DNA of 64,000 bases from Flavobacterium sp. LC2016-13 (GTDB lineage Bacteria; Bacteroidota; Bacteroidia; Flavobacteriales; Flavobacteriaceae). The notes below the pieces were generated by a model that searched no databases, was not told the origin of the DNA, and saw nothing but the letters and a program-made list of their open reading frames with translations. Each line of letters opens with the position of its first letter. The stretch's first letter is position 1. This document shows, in pieces, positions 25,497 to 33,835 of this stretch. The position numbers and the translations under genes are program-made. The stretch lies in assembly GCF_009707955.1 (NCBI RefSeq), contig NZ_WMDQ01000005.1, positions 1 to 64,000 on the forward strand, written 5' to 3'.

Positions 25497-27062
25497 TTAT
25501 GCTATCTTTTCAAATTCTTCTTCAAGAATCTCAACTTCTTCAACAAAATCGTTTAAGAAATATTTTAATTCGTTTAATTCATATTCGTGAGGAAATAATT
25601 TTTCATTTACAATTTTAACCGGTGTATAATTAAAATTATTTTTAGAACACCATTCGTATTGTTTTTGTATTTCCTGATTAATCATCATGCTAACAGGTTC
25701 CGTATTCCATTTTTTAAGCCATTTTTTAAGGCCAACTCTCTTAATGTGCCAATCTGAAATTGCTTCTACAATTTTTCCTGGTGTTGATCTGTTTATTGTT
25801 AAAAGCCTTTCGACAACAATTTTATATGGATTATCAACATTTTCAGGGTTAACATTAAATAGTATATTTAGAAATATCTTGTCCGGAAACTTTAAAACTA
25901 AATCAAATGCTTCCTGAAATGTTTTATGACAATGTTCGCAACTTGGACTTAAAATTATAGAAAGCTTAATTCCTGCATTTCTGTTTCCAAAATGCAAACC
26001 TCTTAAATCTTCAAATCCATTTGTATTGGGAACCTTTTTTGATAAAAAATTTAATAACGTATAATTTCTTTTAAATTTTTTAAGCTCTTTTAAGTTATTG
26101 TCACTGTTCAAAATGTTTTTTACCACCGGTTTTGCTACCAGCCAAATTGACGTTAAAAGAATCAGTGAAAATAAAAACGGAAATACGTTTGTTAAACTGA
26201 AACTTAATGTGAATAAATCTGATGCGAACCAAATAAAGCTTTGTGTTAAAACCAAAAATGAAACTGCTAAACACATAACGCACCATTTTTGTATTTCAAA
26301 TTTTTGTATCCAAACAGAGGTTACTATAATAGGAATAGCCAAAAGGCTCAAGAACCCAATGAAAATTACCGAATCTGATGGTCGAAGCAATATTGCGAGA
26401 AAAGATGAACTAAAGAAAATTAATGGTAAATCTGAAAAACTAATCCATTTTGAATTTATAACATCAAAATTAATGACTGAATTACAAGATGTATTTGTTG
26501 TAAGATTGCAAAACTTAGAAATAATATTAGTTTTAAATCCCAATTTTTCCTGAACAATAAATACACTAATAATTAATCCTAAAATTGAAGTTGTTAAAAA
26601 CACCAGACTAAATACATTATAGCTATTATAGAAAAATGAAAGACCAACTAAAAGTAATAAAGGAAAATAATACTTTAAATCTTTATATTCATTTTCAAAA
26701 TTTTCTCTTGCAATAACATTATTTGGTTCAATTGCAACAATTACCCCATTCCAGTCTAAAAGAAAACTATCATATGATATTTTTTGAATACCATTTTTAA
26801 TAGTATCTATTCGAACAAAGTTTTTTGCTCTTTCTACTAAAGTAAGTTCATCCTTAAAATAAGCTAAAAAATTAGATGGTAAATTTTCTATCTGTTCTTT
26901 AGAAACTCTTACAGCAGCATTCTCCACAGACAACAAATCTAACGAATCTGTTATTGCAAATAAACTTGGATAATTTGGATGAGAAAGAAACAAATCTTTG
27001 AACTCATTTTTTACCTCCGAGTATTTATTAATTTGAAGAAATTTCTGTACTAATTTTAGCAT
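25497..27062 (-). CDS. C39-like/VKOR/thioredoxin fusion membrane protein
   Basis: A 521-residue protein with three parts. Residues 1-125 resemble a C39 peptidase-like fold but lack the catalytic Cys motif (the region reads LSHPNYPSLFAI), so they may only bind leaders. Residues 130-315 hold several membrane segments and a VKOR domain, with a loop cysteine pair (C185, C193) and a CVMC redox motif (261-264). Residues 340-521 form a thioredoxin-like domain with CEHC at 375-378. VKOR oxidises a DsbA-like partner using quinone, here fused on. Next to seven peptides with even cysteine numbers, it probably introduces disulfide bonds during export. That role is inference. Confidence 0.88.
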   Translation of the reverse strand: MLKLVQKFLQINKYSEVKNEFKDLFLSHPNYPSLFAITDSLDLLSVENAAVRVSKEQIENLPSNFLAYFKDELTLVERAKNFVRIDTIKNGIQKISYDSFLLDWNGVIVAIEPNNVIARENFENEYKDLKYYFPLLLLVGLSFFYNSYNVFSLVFLTTSILGLIISVFIVQEKLGFKTNIISKFCNLTTNTSCNSVINFDVINSKWISFSDLPLIFFSSSFLAILLRPSDSVIFIGFLSLLAIPIIVTSVWIQKFEIQKWCVMCLAVSFLVLTQSFIWFASDLFTLSFSLTNVFPFLFSLILLTSIWLVAKPVVKNILNSDNNLKELKKFKRNYTLLNFLSKKVPNTNGFEDLRGLHFGNRNAGIKLSIILSPSCEHCHKTFQEAFDLVLKFPDKIFLNILFNVNPENVDNPYKIVVERLLTINRSTPGKIVEAISDWHIKRVGLKKWLKKWNTEPVSMMINQEIQKQYEWCSKNNFNYTPVKIVNEKLFPHEYELNELKYFLNDFVEEVEILEEEFEKIA

Positions 27063-27322
27063 CTTGTTTTGTCTTTTAAATCATAACGACAATGCAAATA
27101 TTGGTGTTTTTATTTAAAAAAAATGCCTAAAGGCACACATTTTATTAATTATACTACATACAATTTATAAATTATATCAGTCAGAATAATTAACACAATG
27201 TATTGTATATCAATAAATTATATTAAATTTACTTCGTTAAAAAAGCTCAAAAGCCCATTTTCGATTAAGGGTTTTCCTTTTTGTCTAGTTTTGAAATATC
27301 AATAACCGTAATACGTAAAAAC

Positions 27323-27469
27323 ATGACAAATACGACATTAACACTAGGAGATTTTGCAGTAGAAAAATTGACAAAAAAACAACAAAAAACAGTTCGTGGA
27401 GGAGATGCTCCAGAGGATGATAAAGATCCTAATAAAGGTGGCACCGGAGGAAATGGTGGGACAACATAA
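27323..27469 (+). CDS. GG-leader glycine-rich peptide H
   Basis: A 48-residue precursor starting at the ATG at 27323. The leader (about 27 residues) ends in QQKTVRGG. The core has no cysteine and is acidic then Gly-rich, ending DPNKGGTGGNGGTT. It is on the opposite strand from the cysteine-rich peptides, followed by a near-twin (27524-27673) and facing the TPR/AraC regulator gene. It resembles GG-leader precursors of Bacteroidota, but no modifying enzyme is nearby. It could be a signal peptide for the adjacent regulator, or a bacteriocin of another class. Confidence 0.68.
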   Translation: MTNTTLTLGDFAVEKLTKKQQKTVRGGDAPEDDKDPNKGGTGGNGGTT

Positions 27470-27523
27470 TCTTACAAAAAGAATTTAAATTAATATAAAA
27501 GATAAACCTTAATTTATAAAATC

Positions 27524-27673
27524 ATGGCAGGTAAAAATTTAAAGTTTGAAAGTTTTAAGATAGAAATGTTATCTAAATCTCAACAAAAAACAGTTCGAGG
27601 TGGAGATGATCCTATAGATCCCCCAAAAGATCCTAATAAAGGTGGCATTGGAGGTAATGGTGGAACTTCGTAA
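27524..27673 (+). CDS. GG-leader glycine-rich peptide I
   Basis: A 49-residue precursor read from the DNA and clearly related to peptide H. The leader ends in QQKTVRGG. The core DDPIDPP leads to the shared tail DPNKGGIGGNGGTS. No cysteines. The tail is conserved between the twins apart from T/I and T/S changes, while the first part of the core differs. Its stop lies 16 bases from the end of the convergent TPR/AraC gene. Tandem duplication is evident. Confidence 0.65.
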   Translation: MAGKNLKFESFKIEMLSKSQQKTVRGGDDPIDPPKDPNKGGIGGNGGTS

Positions 27674-27688
27674 AATTGACAATTTTAA

Positions 27689-29443
27689 TTAAATATTATT
27701 CGCAAACTGAGCTGGAGATACTCCAGTTCTTTTGCGAAATGATTTGGCAAAAGATACCGCGTTTTTAAATCCTACACTTTCTGCAATGGCCTGTGTAGAA
27801 TATTTTCGATACATATGATTGGTAATCATTTCGTTAATTACATAATTAATTTTAAGCTCATTCGAGTATTCTCCAAATGATTTACCAAATCGTTTATTTA
27901 CTACATAAGATAAATAAGTAGTATTGGTTTTTATTTTTTTGGCAACATATTGTAAAGTAAAATCGGCATTTAGATATTCTAATTTATTTTCAAGCGCCAA
28001 CAATTTTTCGACAATTTTATTTTCTTTAGCCTCATCTATACTTAGATTGACATTCTCTTTTTTAAGTTGAATATCGTCTAATTCTAATGTTTCATGAGTT
28101 TCTATTTCTAAAATAGACTCGTTTTCTTTTTTCTCTAAATTCGCTTTAAATTCCTCAATTAAAGCATTCATCTTTTTATGTGCCTTATTTTTATCTCTTA
28201 TATTTTTTATGAGTAAAAAGACAATTCCAATTACCAATAAGACATAAAATACTTTTAATGCTTTATTAAAAAATACTTCGTTTTCATATTTTTTCTGAAT
28301 AGTGACCATTTCATCACTCAAATCATCAGTACCTAGTTTATAATTAACTTCTAAAGCCTCATTACTCAACTTAGCTTCTGATTTTTCATAATTATTTAAA
28401 TAAATTTTAGAGTATTTATAAGCTAATTCAGGTTCCTTTTTTATATTATAAATTTTAGCTAAATAATAATTTGCCTTTAAGGAATTTTCGTCTTCAAAAT
28501 TATTTACTTGAGAAATTGAATCTACTCTTTTTAGGAAAACGAGTGCTTTATCATATTTTTTAGAATCAAAATATAAATTACCCAAATTGTAATTGGCGAT
28601 CGTAAATTCTCTGTTAAGTTTATTTTGTTTAGCAAAAATTACAATGTCGTAGTATGTTTTTTCAGCATTCTTAAAATCATTTTTCAAGTAATAAATGTTA
28701 CCTAAACTTATTTTGGCGGCCATTTTATTACCCGGATTATTTTGTGAAAAAGAAATTGTTTTTGTATAAAAATAGGCAGCAGAGTCTAACAAATATTTTT
28801 TACTTTGGTTTTTCATATAAAGACTCTCATATGACCCTCCTAAAGTAATATTGTTGTTGCTTTTTATAGTATTAAATTGTTCTTTAGTATAAAAATTTTC
28901 ATTATTGTTAACCACAACATCAAGCTGTCTCAAATTTTTAATAGCTAGTTCGTAATTACCTACTGCCTCATTAACGAATGCAATATTGCTTTTAAATTTT
29001 ACAATCTGAATAATATCATCTAATTGTAAAGAAAGTTTAATCCCTAGTTGATAATTTTCAAGCGCTTCACTATAATTGGCTCTTTTATATTCTATTAGTC
29101 CTCCGTAGTTGTATAAGTATGATTTAAGACGTGTTTTTTCTGTAGATTCAGGCATTTTATCTAAAAATTTAAATGCCAACAAATATTTTTCTTTAGATTT
29201 GAGAGTGTTATTTTTTAACTGAAATAAGTAAGACAATGCACCATTAGCAAAAGCCAAGTGTTTATTATTGTTAGATTTTTCCATCATATGTACATATACA
29301 AAAGAGCTATCTAAGTTTTTGCTTGTATTTAGCCGAATTTTATCCTGCAAAATTAGATACTCCTGTTCTGTCAATTCTCTCTTTTGTTGACCAAAAGTGA
29401 TATTCAGAACAAGAAAAAGTAGAAAAGAGATGATCAGCCTCAT
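27689..29443 (-). CDS. membrane-spanning TPR/AraC-type regulator
   Basis: A 584-residue protein. Signal peptide (MRLIISFLLFLVLNITFGQ), then a long periplasmic region with TPR-like repeats (about 110-370, such as KSYLYNYGGLIEYKRANYSEALENY). A membrane segment near 395-415 (VFYVLLVIGIVFLLI) is followed by a coiled linker. The C-terminal AraC-type DNA-binding domain (about 485-584) includes YVAKKIKTNTTYLSYVVNKRFGKSF and QAIAESVGFKNAVSFAKSFRKRTGVSPAQF. The topology places the TPRs outside and the DNA-binding part inside, so it may sense an extracytoplasmic ligand. It neighbours the peptide genes and is their likely regulator. Confidence 0.85.
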   Translation of the reverse strand: MRLIISFLLFLVLNITFGQQKRELTEQEYLILQDKIRLNTSKNLDSSFVYVHMMEKSNNNKHLAFANGALSYLFQLKNNTLKSKEKYLLAFKFLDKMPESTEKTRLKSYLYNYGGLIEYKRANYSEALENYQLGIKLSLQLDDIIQIVKFKSNIAFVNEAVGNYELAIKNLRQLDVVVNNNENFYTKEQFNTIKSNNNITLGGSYESLYMKNQSKKYLLDSAAYFYTKTISFSQNNPGNKMAAKISLGNIYYLKNDFKNAEKTYYDIVIFAKQNKLNREFTIANYNLGNLYFDSKKYDKALVFLKRVDSISQVNNFEDENSLKANYYLAKIYNIKKEPELAYKYSKIYLNNYEKSEAKLSNEALEVNYKLGTDDLSDEMVTIQKKYENEVFFNKALKVFYVLLVIGIVFLLIKNIRDKNKAHKKMNALIEEFKANLEKKENESILEIETHETLELDDIQLKKENVNLSIDEAKENKIVEKLLALENKLEYLNADFTLQYVAKKIKTNTTYLSYVVNKRFGKSFGEYSNELKINYVINEMITNHMYRKYSTQAIAESVGFKNAVSFAKSFRKRTGVSPAQFANNI

Positions 29444-29560
29444 TTAATATGTTTTTGGAAATCAAAAATAGCTTATATAAACCCAATAAACTAGTATTAA
29501 TTCGTCTTATTCTTATTTATTTTCATTACTTGTTGTAAAAATATAACAATTTAGCATTGT

Positions 29561-29588
29561 TTTGTTATATTTTTATTGCGTAAATTTG
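29561..29588 (+). promoter_or_regulatory. promoter of the glutaryl-CoA dehydrogenase gene
   Basis: TTTG at 29561-29564 and TAAATTTG at 29581-29588 resemble the Bacteroidota promoter, although the spacing (16) is slightly short. Confidence 0.45.
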
Positions 29589-29609
29589 TTTTTGTAAAAC
29601 TAACTAAAC

Positions 29610-30788
29610 ATGAAACCAGACTTATTTCAAGCACCTGATTATTATAACCTTGATGATTTATTGACAGACGAACACAAATTGGTTCGAGAATCAGCACGCG
29701 CATGGGTTAAAAGAGAAGTTTCTCCTATTATAGAAGAATACGCTCAAAAAGCAGAATTTCCAAAGCAAATTATAAAAGGTCTTGGAGAAATTGGCGGTTT
29801 TGGCCCTTATATTCCTGTAGAATATGGTGGTGCCGGACTTGATCAAATTTCGTATGGTTTAATCATGCAGGAAATTGAGCGTGGCGATTCTGGTGTAAGA
29901 TCAACTTCATCTGTTCAATCTTCATTGGTAATGTATCCTATTTGGAAATATGGAAACGAGGAACAAAGAATGAAATATTTACCAAAATTGGCTACTGGCG
30001 AATTTATGGGATGTTTTGGGTTAACTGAACCAGATCATGGTTCTGATCCGGGAAGTATGATTACTAATTTTAAAGATATGGGCGATCATTATCTTTTAAA
30101 TGGTGCAAAAATGTGGATTTCAAATGCTCCTTTTGCAGATATTGCTGTTGTTTGGGCAAAAAATGAAGAAGGCAGAATTCATGGTTTAATTGTAGAACGC
30201 GGAATGGAAGGTTTTACAACTCCTGAAACTCATAATAAATGGTCTCTTCGTGCATCATCAACAGGAGAATTGATTTTTGATAATGTTAAGGTTCCGAAAG
30301 AGAATTTATTACCAAATAAATCCGGATTAGGAGCACCACTTGGCTGTTTAGATTCTGCACGTTACGGAATTGCCTGGGGCGCAATTGGAGCAGCAATGGA
30401 TTGTTACGATACTGCTTTGCGTTATGCAAAAGAAAGAATTCAGTTTGGAAAACCAATTGGAGGAACTCAATTGCAACAAAAGAAACTGGCCGAAATGATT
30501 ACCGAAATTACAAAAGCGCAATTATTAACATGGCGTTTAGGTGTTTTAAGAAACGAAGGAAAAGCAACAACATCTCAGATCTCAATGGCAAAGCGCAACA
30601 ATGTCGACATGGCAATTCATATTGCTCGTGAAGCTAGACAAATGCTAGGCGGAATGGGAATTACCGGCGAATATTCGATCATGCGTCACATGATGAATCT
30701 TGAAAGTGTTATTACTTATGAAGGAACACATGATATTCATTTATTAATAACAGGAATGGATGTAACTGGTATTGCAGCATTTAAATAG
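29610..30788 (+). CDS. gcdH: glutaryl-CoA dehydrogenase (acyl-CoA dehydrogenase family)
   Basis: A 392-residue FAD enzyme. The family motif GCFGLTEPDHGSDPGSM and the catalytic glutamate in VITYEGTHDIHLLITG are present. The phrases SVQSSLVMYPI and RYGIAWGAIGAAMDCY are close to glutaryl-CoA dehydrogenases, which convert glutaryl-CoA to crotonyl-CoA in lysine and tryptophan breakdown. Length is normal. Monocistronic, with a terminator following. The substrate is judged from overall similarity. Confidence 0.88.
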   Translation: MKPDLFQAPDYYNLDDLLTDEHKLVRESARAWVKREVSPIIEEYAQKAEFPKQIIKGLGEIGGFGPYIPVEYGGAGLDQISYGLIMQEIERGDSGVRSTSSVQSSLVMYPIWKYGNEEQRMKYLPKLATGEFMGCFGLTEPDHGSDPGSMITNFKDMGDHYLLNGAKMWISNAPFADIAVVWAKNEEGRIHGLIVERGMEGFTTPETHNKWSLRASSTGELIFDNVKVPKENLLPNKSGLGAPLGCLDSARYGIAWGAIGAAMDCYDTALRYAKERIQFGKPIGGTQLQQKKLAEMITEITKAQLLTWRLGVLRNEGKATTSQISMAKRNNVDMAIHIAREARQMLGGMGITGEYSIMRHMMNLESVITYEGTHDIHLLITGMDVTGIAAFK

Positions 30789-30823
30789 TAGACAACTATT
30801 AAAATATATACAAAAACAATACG

Positions 30824-30853
30824 AAAAGCTTCTTCTTAACGAGAAGCTTTTTA
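30824..30853 (+). terminator. terminator after gcdH
   Basis: AAAAGCTTCT / AGAAGCTTTT stem with T-rich tail, 35 bases after the stop codon. Confidence 0.8.
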
Positions 30854-30859
30854 TCTTTG
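30852..30859 (+). promoter_or_regulatory. -7 box for the DUF3050 gene
   Basis: TATCTTTG fits TAnnTTTG, 16 bases before the start codon, overlapping the tail of the gcdH terminator. Confidence 0.55.
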
Positions 30860-30875
30860 CATAAAAATTACGCAA

Positions 30876-31658
30876 ATGAATATTGAAACTATACACAATA
30901 GCATTCAACCTCAAAAAGAACAACTTTTACAACATTCTTTATACAATAAAATTCAAAGTATTGATGATCTGCACAGTTTTGTAGAGAACCATGTTTTTGC
31001 TGTTTGGGATTTTATGTCATTATTAAAAGCGCTGCAAGCCAAACTTACTTGTACAACAACGCCTTGGTTTGCAACAAAAAATCCGGAAACAAGATATTTA
31101 ATCAACGAAATTGTTCTTGCAGAAGAAACTGATTTAACGATTGACGGAAGAAGACAAAGCCATTACGAAATGTATCTTGAAGCAATGGAAGATTTTGGTG
31201 CCGATACAACCGGAATTAATAATTTTCTATCTGAAGTAAATTCGCTTCATAATATTTTTGTTGCCATCAAACAAAGTTCATTACATCCTAATGTAAAAGC
31301 TTTTTTAGATTTTACTTTTAGAGTTATTGAAGAAGGTAAACCACATGAAATTGCTGCTGCATTTACTTTTGGAAGAGAAGATTTGATTCCGAGTATGTTT
31401 ACCGAAATCCTGAAAAACTTTCAAACAAACTTACCTGAAGCCAATTTAAATAAATTGATTTATTACTTTGAAAGACACATAGAACTTGACGCCGATGAAC
31501 ACGGACCAATGGCTATGAAAATGATTTCTGATTTATGTGAAGATGACGCTCAAAAATGGAAAGAAGTTGAAGAAATTTCGATTCTTGCATTAGAAAAACG
31601 AATCGGTCTTTGGAATGCCATTGAAGAAGAAATTCTGATGAAAACAGAAATGGTTTAA
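30876..31658 (+). CDS. DUF3050 family protein
   Basis: A 260-residue soluble alpha-helical protein resembling DUF3050, a family with a heme-oxygenase-like fold. The N-terminal HSLYNKIQSIDDLHSFVENHVFAVWDFMSLLKAL is typical, and conserved His/Glu residues (EETDLTIDGRRQSHYEMYLEAM; ERHIELDADEHGP) could bind metal. The biochemical function is not established. It has its own TATCTTTG -7 box just upstream. Confidence 0.85.
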   Translation: MNIETIHNSIQPQKEQLLQHSLYNKIQSIDDLHSFVENHVFAVWDFMSLLKALQAKLTCTTTPWFATKNPETRYLINEIVLAEETDLTIDGRRQSHYEMYLEAMEDFGADTTGINNFLSEVNSLHNIFVAIKQSSLHPNVKAFLDFTFRVIEEGKPHEIAAAFTFGREDLIPSMFTEILKNFQTNLPEANLNKLIYYFERHIELDADEHGPMAMKMISDLCEDDAQKWKEVEEISILALEKRIGLWNAIEEEILMKTEMV

Positions 31659-31725
31659 AAACCAAAACAATATATTTAACGTAACTATTTGTTTAGAACG
31701 AGCCTGAATCTAATTTAAACAAATT

Positions 31726-32466
31726 ATGAAATCACAAATCAAACAAATAGTTACCGTTATTCTTTCCGTATTCCTTTTAAGCTGTAGTGCTGATGAAACA
31801 AATTCAGAAACTTCAGGTGATCCGATAGTTTCAATTCCAAAAATTCCGCTTGCAAGCAAAATAAAATATTTAGCTTTAGGAGACAGCTATACTATTGGTC
31901 AAAGTGTTTGCGAAACTTGTCGTTATCCGGAACAATTAAATGCTAGTTTAAAAGCAATTTATCCCGAAACAAGTTTTACTTTAAATATAATTGCCAAAAC
32001 AGGCTGGACAACTTCAAATTTAATTTCGGCTGTAAACGAACAAAATCCACAATCAAATTATGATTTGGTTACTTTATTAATTGGAGTAAATAACCAATAT
32101 CAAGGCAGAGATTTTTCGATTTATGAAAAAGAATTTCCCGAACTCGTTACAAAAGCAATAACCCTGGCAAAAGGCGATAAAAAAAATGTAATTGTTCTTT
32201 CGATTCCTGATTATGCCTATACTCCTTTTGGAACAATGTTTGGTGGAACAACAAAAATTTCAAATGAAATAAGTCAATACAATACTTTTGCAGAGAATTA
32301 TTGCAAGGCAAACGGAGTTCTTTTTATCTCTATTACAGATATTACTCAAAGAGGTATTCAAAACCCTGATTTAGTCGCTCCAGATGGCCTACATCCTTCA
32401 AAAGAAGCTTACACTTTATTTGTAGATCGAATTTTACCGAAAGTAAAAGTGGTTTTGCAGGATTAA
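31726..32466 (+). CDS. SGNH/GDSL hydrolase lipoprotein
   Basis: A 246-residue predicted lipoprotein (signal peptide, lipobox LLSCSADE). SGNH blocks are visible: block I LALGDSYTIGQ (catalytic Ser), block III LLIGVNNQYQG and block V APDGLHPSKEAY (catalytic Asp and His). Such enzymes are lipases or esterases, and here the protein is probably anchored in the outer membrane or periplasm. Substrate unknown. Stands alone. Confidence 0.88.
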   Translation: MKSQIKQIVTVILSVFLLSCSADETNSETSGDPIVSIPKIPLASKIKYLALGDSYTIGQSVCETCRYPEQLNASLKAIYPETSFTLNIIAKTGWTTSNLISAVNEQNPQSNYDLVTLLIGVNNQYQGRDFSIYEKEFPELVTKAITLAKGDKKNVIVLSIPDYAYTPFGTMFGGTTKISNEISQYNTFAENYCKANGVLFISITDITQRGIQNPDLVAPDGLHPSKEAYTLFVDRILPKVKVVLQD

Positions 32467-32594
32467 ATCTTTTCTTGAAACCTTCATATAATTTATTCAG
32501 TAGATAATCGTAAAACCATAATCCGAAAAATATACTTAATTTTGTAAAAAGTTGATTCTTCACAATTCAAATTCTGAAAACAGATTCAAAAAAC

Positions 32595-33143
32595 ATGAAA
32601 TTAAGCCCTGAAGAATTAATAGTAATCATTGATCCACAAAAGGATTTTACTGATATTGAAGGAGCTTACGCAAAAAATCATCCCGATATTAGCCAGATAC
32701 AAGAAGTTAAAGCCCGAATAAACAAACTGACAAAACAATTTGACCAAAATAGATTTGTAATTATTTATTCGAATTATCAAAAGGATCAATTTGGTGCCGG
32801 AATATCAATGTGCATTCAAGGCACGAGAGGTCATGAAATTGATATCGATTTTGATGATGCTTCTCAACTGATTTCAAAAACGCAGCATAGTAGTTTTTCA
32901 TCTGAAGCTTTTAAAATTTTCCTTCAAAGAAATAACATCCGTAAACTTTTATTATGTGGTTTTTTGGCAGAATACTGCATTAAACAAACGGCTCTTGATG
33001 CGCTCCAGAAAGGTTATGAAGTCAATCTTCTTCAGGAATTTATAGGTACCGGAAATGACGTACAAGAACGAAAACAAGAAATGTTAGTCGATTTAGAAAA
33101 CAAAGGCGCAACAATCGTCAAGGATACTTTTGATTGTATATAA
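32595..33143 (+). CDS. isochorismatase-like cysteine hydrolase
   Basis: A 182-residue alpha/beta protein of the isochorismatase/nicotinamidase superfamily. The catalytic triad candidates are Asp in IDPQKDF, a Lys in LISKTQHSSF and Cys in LCGFLAEYCIKQTALDAL. Substrate cannot be told; nicotinamidase, isochorismatase and uncharacterised amidases share the fold. It lies 32 bases before the acetyltransferase gene and may form an operon with it. Confidence 0.85.
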   Translation: MKLSPEELIVIIDPQKDFTDIEGAYAKNHPDISQIQEVKARINKLTKQFDQNRFVIIYSNYQKDQFGAGISMCIQGTRGHEIDIDFDDASQLISKTQHSSFSSEAFKIFLQRNNIRKLLLCGFLAEYCIKQTALDALQKGYEVNLLQEFIGTGNDVQERKQEMLVDLENKGATIVKDTFDCI

Positions 33144-33175
33144 ATGTGCATGCTACAGAATAAAAAACACTTATA

Positions 33176-33682
33176 ATGGAATTTTTTAAAACCACAAATA
33201 AAGATATCGATGCCGTTTTCGAAATCTATAACGAAGCTACATCATATCAAAAAACAGTTAATAATAAAAGCTGGAGAGGTTTTGAAAGAAGTCTAATCGA
33301 AAAAGAAATAGCAGAAAACCGTCATTTTATAATAAAAGAAGATGATGAAATTGCCTGTACTTTTGTGCTCACTTTTGATGATTTAATTATCTGGAAAGAA
33401 GCCAGTAAAGATCCTGCAATATACCTTCACAGAATTGCCACAAATCCAAAATTCAGAGGTCAATCGTATGTCAAAAAAATTGTAGAATGGGCAAAAACAT
33501 ACGCGAAGGAAAATAACAAATCCTATATTAGACTTGACACGCACAGCGGAAACGAAAGAATCAACAAATATTATACAAGTTGCGGTTTTGACTATAAAGG
33601 AATCAGTACTATAGAATGGACAAACGAATTACCGGAACATTATAAAGAAGGTTCTTTTAGTTTGTTTGAGATTAAGATTTGA
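33176..33682 (+). CDS. GNAT-family N-acetyltransferase
   Basis: A 168-residue acetyltransferase. The acetyl-CoA binding region is RIATNPKFRGQSYVKKIVEWA, followed by RLDTHSGNERINKYYTSCGFDYKG, the usual C-terminal GNAT strand-helix. Acceptor unknown. Downstream partner of the isochorismatase-like gene. Confidence 0.85.
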   Translation: MEFFKTTNKDIDAVFEIYNEATSYQKTVNNKSWRGFERSLIEKEIAENRHFIIKEDDEIACTFVLTFDDLIIWKEASKDPAIYLHRIATNPKFRGQSYVKKIVEWAKTYAKENNKSYIRLDTHSGNERINKYYTSCGFDYKGISTIEWTNELPEHYKEGSFSLFEIKI

Positions 33683-33689
33683 TAAAATT

Positions 33690-33835
33690 ATTCAATATCC
33701 AAAACTAAACTATCCGTTCGTTCTTTTGTCAGATAATCAATTGCAAACAAAATATTGGATAAATCTTTTGTTCTTTTACTTCTTTATAACAAATATTAAG
33801 TTTTGTATAAAAATCTTTTGATGTTAGTCCGCCAA
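33690..33835 (-). pseudogene. possible frameshifted gene remnant after the Fic gene
   Basis: On the minus strand just past the Fic stop, two overlapping frames read like protein: EVIGGLTSKDFYTKLN, then after a -1 shift SNILFAIDYLTKERTDSLV to a stop. Together they look like the end of a decayed gene. The family was not recognised. Confidence 0.3.

Noticed and set aside
26098..26553. 151-codon plus-strand frame antisense to the VKOR fusion
   Set aside because: The opposite strand carries clear VKOR motifs. This frame has no recognisable features.
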